DNA from: Azolla caroliniana
Lineage: Eukaryota > Polypodiophyta
Assembly: GCA_043228905.1 (NCBI GenBank)
Contig: JBHGNT010000003.1
Location: forward strand, 12,276,001-12,340,000
Reading direction: 5' to 3'
Length of the DNA stretch: 64,000 nucleotides
This document shows, piece after piece, positions 10,269 through 20,400 of the stretch (positions are counted from its first letter, which is position 1; each line of letters starts with the position of its first letter). The position numbers were made by a program, and so were the translations under genes. Below the pieces are notes generated by a model. That model was given only the letters and a program-made list of their open reading frames with translations, had not been told where the DNA came from and did no database searches.

Positions 10269-10806
10269 TGTTGTGCTCGTGACCAGCCACAACCTGTTAC
10301 CGTGTGTATATTTGTGTGCAAGAAATAACACTCAAACAGAAAACCGAAGAACAAAATAGCGAAAAAACAGAGAACACAGATTTTACCGTGGAAACCCGAA
10401 CTGGGAAAAACCACCTGGAGTCCACTTGCTCCAAGAACAGATCACTATGATGATGAGGGGGCACAACAAGAAACTCAGAGCAAACGACCTCGAGTTCTTC
10501 TTCGTTAGTACACGACTATAGAGTTGTAGTTACTCACACTTTTTCTCTCTCACACGTTCTCTCAATTACGGAGACCCCTACCCTGTACTAACTATCTCAC
10601 GATAAATGATACATATAATGATTTCCCTAGATCCTAACATACTTGTACAACCTTTGAACTATTTACAAGTATAGAACAAAGAGGCTTATTTTGACTATTT
10701 ACAGATATAGTCTCCCGAGTTGTCTATCTACACTATTTACAGATATAGGCTTCCTCATCAATTCAGCTCTTCTCTCTTCCCATCCGGAGGGACCTTTTTC
10801 CCAACA
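10269..10806 (-). repeat. 5' LTR of copia I
   Basis: The 538-bp LTR has TGTTG/CAACA ends. The block GGTTTTTCCCAGTTCGGG (minus strand), common to the copia LTRs of this window, is at about 10397-10414. Confidence 0.9.
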
Positions 10807-10811
10807 ATACA

Positions 10812-10916
10812 TGCCCTGAACGGCCTTTTTCGGATTTCATCTGATTCGGCTCTTTGGCCCTCGCTCTCGGCTCTTAAGCCGATTCGGCCCAGGTTTAGCT
10901 TGTTTCTCAACAATCC
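10812..10916 (-). repeat. LTR of copia X, right part
   Basis: This continues the LTR left at 5708. The minus strand begins TGTTGAGAAACAAGC and carries GGGCCGAATCGGCT and AGAGCCGAGAG. These are shared with the LTR at 63389-63582. A polypurine tract adjoins it on the right. Confidence 0.7.
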
Positions 10917-11331
10917 CCCTCAAGCTCAACTTGAGGTTCCGCCTTGTCAGCTCCAGCTGGTTCTTCATTCTAGTCTATCGTGGAGTCCCAATGCCTCTCT
11001 TGCACTCCTCGTCTAGTTCAACCTTGCGTACCACAACCCTTCGGTCCTACGCTCCTCGACTCGTATGATTCTGCGAACCTCGACCCCTACACTCAACTTG
11101 TCTACTGCTCGACCCAAGGTTAGCTTCGTTGCTGTCGTGGTGCTCGCACCCCTTGACCCGTTGACTCTTCCAGGTTGGTGTCGGCTTCGACAACCTCCTT
11201 GTCCGCTTGGTCAATCAATTTGGCTCCTCCGAATCGAACATTTTGATTGAATAGGCTTCTGATTCACTTCGACTCTTGACCGAATCAATTGTCTCTAATT
11301 TGTCCTCTTTTCGTCCCTTGACCACATCTGA
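10917..11331 (-). other. 3' internal end of copia X with polypurine tract
   Basis: The minus strand ends GAGCTTGAGGGGGAT directly before the X LTR, a standard copia polypurine tract (10917-10931). The other 400 bp have no convincing RNase H reading and are probably the 3' untranslated end, with TCGACTCG-type low complexity. At 11331/11332 the LTR of gypsy C begins, so gypsy C probably inserted here. Confidence 0.55.
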
Positions 11332-11685
11332 TGTTGTTTGGTTGACAGACGACTCTCTATGACCGACAGACAATAAGGTCGAACGTTCTATGATGGACAT
11401 TCTATCAAAGAACTGTGGAATACGAATGGATTATACTAGATTAATTGTAGCCTACAATATTGTATTCCTATCGTGATTGACTATTCTAGTTAGTACAATT
11501 ATAGCAGAACAAAATTATAAACAACAATATTATCGACACAAGTGCTTAGAATTCTTATAACTAAAAACTATGTTAACTGAAAACAGACGATAGAATTACA
11601 ATGCTTTTGATTCCTTTTATAGGTAACCTGAAGACTTCCTCATCAAGAACTATACTTGTCCGGTTCATTTCTTGACTAGCTAACA
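11332..11685 (-). repeat. 3' LTR of gypsy C
   Basis: The 354-bp LTR runs from TGTTG to TAACA. It aligns in order with the gypsy A LTR: AACGTTCTA, GA(A)TTATACTA.ATTAAT, ACAATGC.TT.G.TTCC and CATCAAGAACTAT. A TATA box (CTATAAAAGG, minus strand) is near 11617-11625. It is followed on the + strand by TTTGGCACGCCTAGG, the inverted primer-like motif also seen in A and B. Confidence 0.8.
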
Positions 11686-11851
11686 TTTGGCACGCCTAGG
11701 AGTTGAGATTGGGGTTGGCTTTGGAGCTGGGGTTGGAGTGGGAATTGATGTTGGCCTACGAGATTGCGATATTAGAATAGGTGAGGCCGCGGACTCCTGT
11801 TGTCGGACTGGTTCCAACTTATTGCCCTCGACGGGTGTCGATTCTGATTCA
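11686..11851 (-). pseudogene. Gypsy C ORF3, C-terminal part
   Basis: The minus strand has an open frame: ESESTPVEGNKLEP, SQSRRPTSIPTPTPAP, then PRRAKC and a stop inside the LTR. SQSRRP matches the linker of gypsy A ORF3 (VQSRRPPIVQAP). The coiled coil and C-terminal module of A and B are absent, so either C ORF3 is short or an internal deletion removed them. Copia III separates this piece from the N-terminal part at 26595-27164. Joining across the ATTCA/ATTCG duplication keeps one frame. Confidence 0.65.
11847..11851. repeat. Left target-site duplication of copia III (ATTCA)
   Basis: It matches ATTCG at 26590-26594 with one transition. Confidence 0.75.
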
Positions 11852-12622
11852 TGTTGGGAAATCGGTCCCTCTAGATGGGATCCGGTTATGAATAAAGAGG
11901 GCCCGGTCAGAACCAGAAGAGATCCGGAAACCGGATCGGATGGACCCGGTCAGAACCGGAAGAGAAGACATATTTGTAAATGTATTGAGGCTATATTTGC
12001 AAATAGCCCTAAGTTCATATAAGTATAAATATGACTTAGGGAAATCACTTGATTGTGTTGACAGTGAAGTGTTGTTATATTGTTGTATGTGTATAACTCG
12101 TGTGTACAGAGAGAGAGTGAGACAAAAATAGAGTTACAGAACAATACTCTGTTGTAACCATCACTTAGCGAAGAAATAGGGCTCGAGGTCGTTGCCTCTG
12201 AGTCTCTAATTGTACCTTTCTCATATAGTGATAGTTTTGGGGTCTGTGGACCCTTGTGGTTTTTCCCTTATTGTGTTGACAGTGAAGTGTTGTCATATTG
12301 TTGTATGTGTATAACTGGTGTGTATAGAGAGAGAGTGAGAGAGAAAGAGAGTTATAGAAAAATACTCTGTTGTAACCGTCGCTTGGCGAAGAAATAGAGC
12401 TCTAGGTCGTTGCCTCTGAGTCTCTGATTGTACCTTTCTCATATCGTGATAGTTTTGGGGTCTGTGGACCCTTGTGTTTTTTCCCCTATTAGGGTTTTCC
12501 ACGCAAACATCCTATGTACTATCCTTTGGTGTACAAGTATTCATCTCTATTGCCATTTCTGTGTTTTATTCTCAAAGAAGTGTTCTGAGACTTGGTTGTG
12601 GCCGAGCACTATTTTCTGCACA
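11852..12622 (+). repeat. 5' LTR of copia III with tandem duplication
   Basis: It starts TGTTGGGAAATCGGTCCC and ends TTCTGCACA. A unit of about 218 bp, beginning ATTGTGTTGACAGTG and ending near GGACCCTTGTG, is present twice (12052-12269 and 12270-12487). The 3' LTR has it once. The R/U5 block TAGGGTTTTCCACGC is near 12488-12503. Confidence 0.88.
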
Positions 12623-12625
12623 ATC

Positions 12626-12637
12626 TGGTATCAGAGC
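12626..12637 (+). other. Primer-binding site of copia III
   Basis: TGGTATCAGAGC is a perfect complement of the initiator Met-tRNA 3' end, 3 nt after the LTR. Confidence 0.92.
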
Positions 12638-12651
12638 ATACAACATAGGAA

Positions 12652-14147
12652 ATGGAAGAATCGTTCGGCGGCATGTTCAAGCTCACCAGCTCCAACTACT
12701 CAGTGTGGAAGTCGAAGATGAGGGATATGCTAGTGGTTAAAGATCTTTGGTTGCCGGTTCAGTTCAGGGACAAGAGATCGGATAAGATCGACGCCACAGT
12801 GTCGGAGGTGATGCACATGAAGACGATGGCATACATCCGGTGCTTCATCGACATGAGCATGTACAACAACTTCAATGAAGAGAGTAAGGCTCATGAACTC
12901 CGGGAGATGATCGACATCATGTTCTAAAACAAAAATGTCGTTAATCGGGTTTCGGTATTCCGGAAGTTAGTGAGGCTCCGGTACCAAGACGACTCTAGTA
13001 TGGTGGAGCACATGAATGCCTTCCAAGGGCTAATACACCAAACCACCTTGTTGGAAGTACCTCTCGCAAATGAGGTACTCGCATTACTCCTGTTCGGTTC
13101 CCTCCCGGATAGTTGGGAGACACTAGTTGTCACGTTGGGCAACGTTGGGCCGTAAGGAAAGAAGTTGTCCCTAGCAAGGGTAAAATCAAGCCTACTAGAT
13201 GAAGATGCTTGCCGGAAGGACCTGGAGTACGGAACCGATCCGAAGGCCTTGGTCATGGATGATGAACAAAACCAGGGAAGAGGCCAGTATCGGAGTCCTC
13301 AAAACCGGGATAAATCGGGGACAAGGTCGAAGTGAAGGGGGAGGCCTACTTGCTTCTATTGTGGGAAGTCAAGGAACTTCCAGAAGAACTGTCGACATTT
13401 CTGGAAAGAGAAGGAAATTGGCACTAACGATTCGAAGAAGAATTCGGACCGAAATAGTTCGGGCCGGAGAGGCCCGGATCGGAAAGGAACGTCGGCGATT
13501 GCAACAAGTGAAGAAGAACTGATGCTCATCACCGAGGACAATGAGTTAAATCTTGTAACTGATGAGACAACGTAGGTTGTCAATTCCGGAGCATCGTTCC
13601 ACTTGATTCTGGACGGGAAATGTGTCTCATCCTACACTACCGATGATCATGGTTGTGTCTTGATAGGTAATGAAGGTACATGCTGAATTGTTGGCATAGG
13701 AGATGTGTTGTTGATGACATCAACTGGATGCAAGTTGCCGCTAAAGGATGTCCGACACGTTCCGGAGGTTTGACTGAATATCAGTCGGTTGGCTAGATGA
13801 TGAAGGCTACATGGGTATCATTTGAAATAGAGTCATGAAGTTTATCAAGGGAAGCTTGATCGTGGCTTGCCCCAGAAAGATCAACACATTGTACTTGATG
13901 CATGCCCGGATATGCCGGGAAGAAGTGAACGTAGCATCTGACACTGCGGGTCAGCTGTGGCACAAGAGGTTGTGTCACATCAGTCAAAAGAGGATGAAGA
14001 GACTTGTCGAAGACAATCTCATTCTGGTGTAGGACGTGCAACTTGAGAAGTGCATCGATGGCTTGGCCGGCAAGCAAAACCAAACATCCTTCCAGTCAAG
14101 ACCACCAATGAGACGGAATGCACCATTGGAGTTGGTGCATACCGATG
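12652..14147 (+). pseudogene. Copia III gag, protease and start of integrase, decayed
   Basis: The ATG at 12652 begins MEESFGGMFKLTSSNYSVW. Gag runs in two or more frames to about 13300 (AYIRCFIDMSM, LRYQDDSSMVEHM, LPDSWETLVVTLGN). The zinc knuckle reads CFYCGKSRNFQKNC, with the His replaced by Asn. The protease motif is VVNSGASFH, so the catalytic Asp of DSG is Asn, and a TAG directly precedes it. Integrase begins with HKRLCHISQKRMKRL and ends at PLELVHTD, where gypsy A1 inserted. The reading resumes at 23491. Confidence 0.88.
14143..14147. repeat. Left target-site duplication of gypsy A1 (CGATG)
   Basis: It is identical to 23486-23490. Removing A1 and one copy restores the copia reading ACCGATGT-TGTCAAG found intact in copia VI. 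Confidence 0.92.
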
Positions 14148-14604
14148 TGTTAATCGGCTAATTACTAACTACTACCGATACAGAAGAGTGAACGTCGCTA
14201 CTCAACGTTCTAACAAGGAATTGTGTTTTACGAACGGAATTATACTATATTAATCGGTAATTACCGTGATCGTTACTTAGTTATAAATTAGGAAGCTTGC
14301 ACTTAAGAACATAGACAATAGAAAGAACACAGAATCCGTACATGATATTCCTAACTTAAACTTATATTACTAAATAAAACGACCTTTCTTACAATGCCTT
14401 CGGTTCCCTTTTATAGGTATACCGAAGGTCTTTTCTCATCAAGAACTATTCCTACTTACTATCAAGATTTACAAAATTATCTAACTAACTTAGTTCTCTT
14501 CGTTTACTGTTGAGTCATTGATCCGAACAGTCGATCCGAACCGACTCTGTTTTCGACGCTTTCCCACTTGTTCGGTAAAATTGACTGTCCGGGTCCGGGT
14601 AACA
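14148..14604 (-). repeat. 3' LTR of gypsy A1
   Basis: It has TGTTA/TAACA ends. Minus-strand TATA box CTATAAAA at 14409-14416. Followed on the + strand by CTTGGCACGTCCGTGG, with no polypurine tract. Confidence 0.95.
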
Positions 14605-14648
14605 CTTGGCACGTCCGTGGGCCAGGACCTTGTCCAGCGAACCCACGC

Positions 14649-17262
14649 CTATTCCTGTAGCTCTTCATCCGAATCGTTCAGAATATCAAAAATCGAAGGC
14701 TCATCTGGCCTTGGATGTATTCCACCTATATCTTCCTCTTCATCTTCATCTGTGTCACAGTCGTCCTTCGGAGCAGGTTGTGATTCGGTTGGCTGCTCTG
14801 GTTCACTTCTTCCGGAAGCTTGAATACCAGGAGTCTTGCTGGTTCTTTCGGCTTCGATTTTATCCAACTGGACGGAAGTGCCTATATCATTTTTGTCGAA
14901 TTCTTGCATAATACGTTGAATTTCTTCTCTGTAAAATGCCGCAATTTCGTCCATATCTTTCATGATATCCTCTTGGATATTGTCAATATCCTTTTGTGCC
15001 ATTTTAAAAAAACCTGCACCTTGGACCTGACGGTTATTTTTGTCGGCACACAATAACTGTAATTCCGCCGCTTGTGCTGTCCATAACTTCCATCCTTGCG
15101 CAAGGGATTCATCGATCATTTTCTTTGCTAGGTTTCGATGTTTCCCTATGATGTGCTGCACTTTGTCCCTAGTGATGCTTGCGACGTATTGGGCGGTCTG
15201 CAACTCTTTCTGTAAATCCGTAATAGTGGTTCGGTTCTCACTTTCAGCTCGCATTAGTTTGGATTCGACTACATATATATCCAGCCGTCTTTGTTCCGAT
15301 ATCTTCCGAATTTCGTCCAGTTGTTGTTCGAATGCCGATTTCTCTTTACTCCATTCCTCCTGTTGTTCCGTCATTCTTCTGTTGACTTCTTCAAGACTCC
15401 GCTCTTTTTCTGTCAATTGACTTTCCTGTGACACTATATACCTTTCGAATTCTTCAATTTGTTCGGTATATGTATGATTGGCCGTCTTAGCTTCTTCTAG
15501 ATTTTTCTGTAATTCGTTTATTACTTGATTTTTTTCTTCGAGAACTTTGTATTGACCATTCTGAATGGTTTCTATTTGTTTTTCTAATTCTGTAGTTCGA
15601 AATACAGCATTGTTGGCCCTTGTTGTTTCTGCTTGACGTGCTTTCTCAGCGTCCTCCAATTTCTGCTGCCATTCTGACTCCGACACCATAAGCCGTGCCT
15701 GTGTTTCCCATTTGTTTAGACTTTCCTTTAGTTCTTTATTTTCTGCCTGTATGTTACAAAACTGATGTTTCAGCACCTCCGCCGATGCTGATACACTTTT
15801 GTATCTTTCAGCCATATCACTGGCTGCTTTGCGTGCCGTTTCATATTCTTTATGAATTTCGACCAGTGCTTCATGTAATGCTGGCATTTCAATAGCCTCC
15901 CCTCTATTCTGTGCACTTCTTTTCCGGCCTATTTTATCTATCTCTGCTTTTTCTTGAGGTTCCAACACTCCTCGTAAGGCTTTCTGTATCATTATTCGGT
16001 CATTATGTTCTTGAGCCAGCCGTTCTGATACTTCTGTCAGTCTTTTAGCCAACCATTCAACCAGTTCGTATGAAGTTCCGAACTGTAAAATGGCAGCTAA
16101 TTCATGTGCTGCTGGTGGGATATCCAAGTACCCATGTGCTTCCCGAATTGCTACTTTTGAAGATTGTCCTTGGTGAGGTTGTGTCGAAACGCTCTCATTC
16201 CCTGGTTTTAGTACTTCTGTTACCACAGGCGTATTCGAATTTTCCTTTGTGCGTTGCCTTTTCGGTGCTGATCCCTCACTGTTTTCTGGTTGGAATTGCC
16301 GATTAGCCTTTTGTTTAATCCTTGTCCTTTGTCGCATCTTCTCTGCTTGTTGTCGAATTTCTGTCGGCTGTTGCTTGTTTATCAAATTGTCAACTGTTTC
16401 TTGTTCGGCTGCTGGTTGCCTGTTTTCGGAATTCTCTGGTCTTGGTGGTTCCGACTGAGGCATATTCGTTTGTATATTATCGGCATGTGCCGATTCTTCT
16501 TCTATCCATTCTTCATGTACTACCTGTCGGTGTCTTCGTGGTGCTTGTACTATCGGTGGTCTTCTTGACTGAACGACCAAAAATTTGCTTCATCGGTTTT
16601 CCTGTTTTTACCCCTTGTAGCTGCTCTCTCAGAGCTTCCCCCGACAATAGTGGCCAGTTGAAATCCTCTTTTTCGTATGCGGCTATGATAAACCCAGACC
16701 TTTTTTTCGGCATGCAATAAAAACGAGGACTGACAAATCCCACCTCTAATAAAAATCTAGCCACTTCATGAAAAAACTCATCCCGGCCTCCATAAGTCTG
16801 ATATGCTTTTGCTGAGGGTGAGTATTCCCCGAAATACGATTGGAGTGCTTCTGATGAAGGTTTTTTAACTGCCTCAAAGCCTCCTCTTGGCATCTGTAAT
16901 GCATTTCGTATTTTCTTTGTGGTGATTTTGGTGATGTCCATTTGTTGTACCAATTCTTCCGCCTGCGGATGAGGTTCCGCTTCTGCTACTTTGATGAAAC
17001 CTTGTAAGTTTCTCTCATGAAGCCACAATCGCAGTTCTTCAGATACAGGAATCGGCATGACTTCTGTGTTTCCTTGTTCTGAATCACTTGTCGATAACGG
17101 TTGCAGATCTGCACAGTTTCTGTAGCGATGAAAATCAGAAAAACAGAGTTTGGGCAAACTAGGGCACGAAGGCTCAGACTGTTTCGATATCTGCACTCGT
17201 TTCCGTTGTTTTGGCGACACAGACGATACAGAAATATTCTTTAAAGATATTAACTTATGCAT
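14649..17262 (-). pseudogene. Gypsy A1 ORF3: N-domain, coiled coil and C-module (frameshifted)
   Basis: This third gene lies downstream of pol in the same sense. Translation from ATG 17262 (MHKLISLK) gives a globular N-domain with LRLWLHERNLQGFIKV, the signature FGEYSPSAKAYQT, GFVSPRFYCMPKK and EDFNWPLLSGEAL. A Pro/Gln-rich linker and about 340 residues of heptad-rich coiled coil follow. A conserved end module reads AAELQLLCADKNNRQVQ and GFFKMAQKDI, and the protein ends DEELQE. Relative to A2 it has lost 44 bp near 16565, leaving AAC-type microhomology and a frameshift that splits it into 249 and 643 codons. No signal peptide, membrane segment or enzyme motif is visible. The role is unknown. 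Position alone recalls env-like genes of Athila. Confidence 0.85.
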
Positions 17263-17366
17263 GATGACTTAAAGAATAGTAATTGCTATTAATGTAGGAA
17301 TTAATTAGTATTCACTCTACGTGTAGTGGTTGTACTCCTTACTAATAATCATGCAATTCCTCTTTC

Positions 17367-17374
17367 TATTTATA
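17367..17374 (-). promoter_or_regulatory. TATA box upstream of ORF3 (A1)
   Basis: Minus-strand CTATAAATAGAAAG is about 105 nt upstream of the ORF3 ATG, downstream of the pol stop. The same box is at the same place in A2, and a TATATAAG is in B. It is probably a promoter for a separate ORF3 mRNA, inferred from sequence only. Confidence 0.6.
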
Positions 17375-17439
17375 GTCGATTCATACTGTTATGGCAAGAT
17401 TGTATTGCTGCATTTGACAAGAACTATTGAGTGAGTTAG

Positions 17440-17476
17440 TTAGTTTTTTTTTATTTTTTTTTTTATTTTTTATTTT
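17440..17476 (-). other. A-rich tract directly after the pol stop
   Basis: Minus-strand runs of A with single T interruptions follow the gag-pol TAA. A2 has a shorter TTTATT-type version. It could be a 3' processing region for gag-pol RNA or a central priming tract. Length differs between copies, as expected for a slippage-prone tract. Confidence 0.5.
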
Positions 17477-20400
17477 TTACTCTTCCGTTTGAATAAACGG
17501 ATTTACCGGCATATCTCCCAAATACGGTTTAAGCCGGAATCCATTTACCCATTTCGGTAAAACCTCTCCGGTTAATGATCCCAGTTGGTACGTACCATTT
17601 TTACTATTAATTATTCATACTGGACCTGTCCATCTATACCGGAGTTTCCCAGGCATAAGTCCCATTCTCGTCTGGAATACCAATACCGGTTTCCCAATTT
17701 CGAATTGCTCTTCCGATTTCCTTCGATGTCGATTTACGAATGCCTTGATTTGTCTCTACTTGTGTTCTAGTGCTGACATTGATTGAATCCGTTCTTCTTC
17801 TAATACTAATAAAGCCTCTTTGCGTATCTGCTCCGATTCTATTTCATTTAACTTATTTGTTGCTTGGATACGAAGTGTCGGAATTTGAAATTCGATCGGC
17901 ATAACGGCTTCGAGTCCGAATGCCATTCGGAAAGGTCTTGATTTAATGGATGTTTTGTACGAAGTACGATATGCCCATAATGCACTATTTAACTTTTGAT
18001 CCCAATCAGTACGATTTTCATTCACTATCTTCTTTAAAATTGTTTGAATTGTTTTATTTGTCGATTCTGCCAATCCATTAGCTTGGGGATAGTAAGGCGT
18101 ACTTTTCTTATGAACTACGGCATAGTAATTGGTTAATTCGTTAATTAACTTGTTAATAAAATGAGTGCCTTGATTGCTTACCAATTCTATTGGGCAACCG
18201 AATCGACACCATATATACTCATACAGGAATTTTGCTGTGGATGCTGCTGTATTGTCCCTGAGAGCTTTTGCTTCAACCCATTTTGTGCAATAGTCAGTCG
18301 CAATTATGATATATCGATTACCGGTTCTTGCAGCTGCTGGTTTGAATGGACCAACAAAATCTAAGCCCCATTTCTGAAATGGCTCAAGAGGTAAAACCGG
18401 TTGAAAAGGCATTCGATCCTTTTCGGTTGGTTGCCCCATTCTTTGACACAAATCGCATTTCTTACAGTATTCGTTAGCATCTTTCATCACCGTTGGCCAC
18501 CATAACCCGCTATTCCATATTTTTCTGGCTGTTGCTTCTCCTGCGTAATGACCGCCAGCAATTCCACAATGTGACTCTGTTAATATGGCTGATTTTTCAA
18601 ATTTTCGTACTGCCCTTCGCCATATTCCATCCACTCCTTTATGATACAATATGTCATTAAATAAACAAAAATTCCGACTTCGTACTGCAATTCTTTTTCA
18701 TTCATCTGTCGACATGTGTTCGGCCGGAATTCCTGTTGATAGAAATATCGTCATTTCGGAAATCCATTCATCCTCTTTTTCCTCATTCACTTCATGTGCT
18801 TTTACTGCCTCAACCCGAAATAATTGAGTATCTGGAAAATCATCTTTAACCCCAACCGCATCTTCTCCAGACTCAAGCCGACTGAGATAGTCAGCAATCG
18901 CGTGCTGTGCTCCTGGTCGATGTATAATGTCGAATTCAAACTCTTGAAGCAATAACGTCCATCTGGCTAACTTGCCTGTCAATTGTTGTTTGGAAACTAG
19001 ATATAGTAAAGCCGAATGATCCACATGAAATGTAAATTTCTTACCCAAAAGGTAATGTCGAAATTTGTTCACACTATATATCATTCCCAAAGCTTCTCTT
19101 TCGGTTGTTGAATAGTTTCTTTCGGCCGACGAAAGTTTCCTACTGGCATAGTATACCGGCCTATACTAGTTTGGTTCGGATAATTGCATTAAAGCACTGC
19201 CAATGGCAATGTCCGACGCATCGACGAAAACATGAAATGGTTTGTTCCAGTCCGGTGGTTGAACTACCGGAACCTTCGTCAGCATCTTCTTGAGACATTC
19301 GTATGCATCTTGTTCTATACTTGTCCATATAAAAGGAACTTTGTGTACTGCTGTGTGTAACGGGATAGCAATGTCTGCTAGATATCTCATCATTCTACTG
19401 TGCCACCGAATTTGACCCAAAAATCTACTTAGAGCTTTAGCATTTGTTGGTGGTGTTGCCTCAATAATTGCTTTAACTTTGTCTGGGTCCATTGCAATCC
19501 CTTCTTGACTGACAATATGCCCAAGTAACGTACCACTCATTACTCCGAATGCGCATTTGGCTGGATTTAAGCTAAGACGCCCTTTTCGACATTTTTCTAA
19601 GCATAGCCGTAAATGCTCAAAATGATCAGCTTTCCGACTATATACTGCAAAATCATCTAAAAACACCTGCATGAAAGCTGGAATATATTCCCCGAATATT
19701 TCCTGTATTACCCGCTGAAATGTAGCTGGAGCTGTTTTTAAACCGAACATCATTACTACTGCCACAAAGACACCCCATTCTGTGACGAAGGCTGTCTTTT
19801 CCTGATCTTCCGGATTCATCCGTACTTGGTTGTACCCACTGAACCCATCCAAGAAACTATAAATTTCATGTCCCGCTACTACATCTAATATGCCATCTGT
19901 GAATGGCAACGGAAACGCATCCGTAATTGTCGCTGCATTCAATTTTCTGTAATCCACACATACGCGAATTTTCCCATTCTTTTTCGGGACTACTACTATC
20001 GGACTCAGCCATGTTGATTTTTTGACGGGTCGAATAAATCCTACTTTTAAGAGTTTATCGATTTCTTCTTTTACTTTGATAGCATAATTCGGATTCAACC
20101 TGTACCTGCGTTGTTGTACTGGCTTTGCATCTTTATGTAAATTGATTTGATGTTGACAAAAAGCGGGATCCAGACCTTTCATATCGTCAAACGACCATGC
20201 AAAAACATCTTTATATTGTAATAGTAATGTTGTTAATGTCCGTTTGTCATTTTCCGCCAAATCTCTAGCAATCAAGACTGTTTTTCTTTCAGCATCCTCT
20301 ACTCCTGCCAAATCGATCTCCTCCAATGCTGAGGCTTGCACTCTCTGAGATACCTTCATTTCCTTATCTGTAGCGTCTTGTTGCATTCGTATTTCTTTCA

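Larger units (their letters stand above)
5709..10806 (-). mobile_element. Copia I: complete but decayed Ty1/copia element
   Basis: The 5098-bp element is bounded by LTRs of 525 and 538 bp and by ATACA duplications. It is oriented on the minus strand, with an initiator-Met primer site at 10256-10267 and a polypurine tract at 6234-6242. It is inserted within the LTR of copia X. Domain order is gag, protease, integrase, RT, RNase H, all frameshifted. The leftmost LTR base pair reads TATTG instead of TGTTG, a single transition at the terminus. Confidence 0.9.

Noticed and set aside
14649-17262. ORF3 as an envelope gene
   Set aside because: No signal peptide, no hydrophobic membrane segment and no cleavage site are visible in A1, A2 or B. 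The position is env-like but the protein looks cytoplasmic or nuclear.
14649-17262. ORF3 as a captured host coiled-coil gene specific to one insertion
   Set aside because: It occurs at the same place in A1, A2 and B, and its N-domain in C, so it belongs to the elements. No introns or host flanks are seen.
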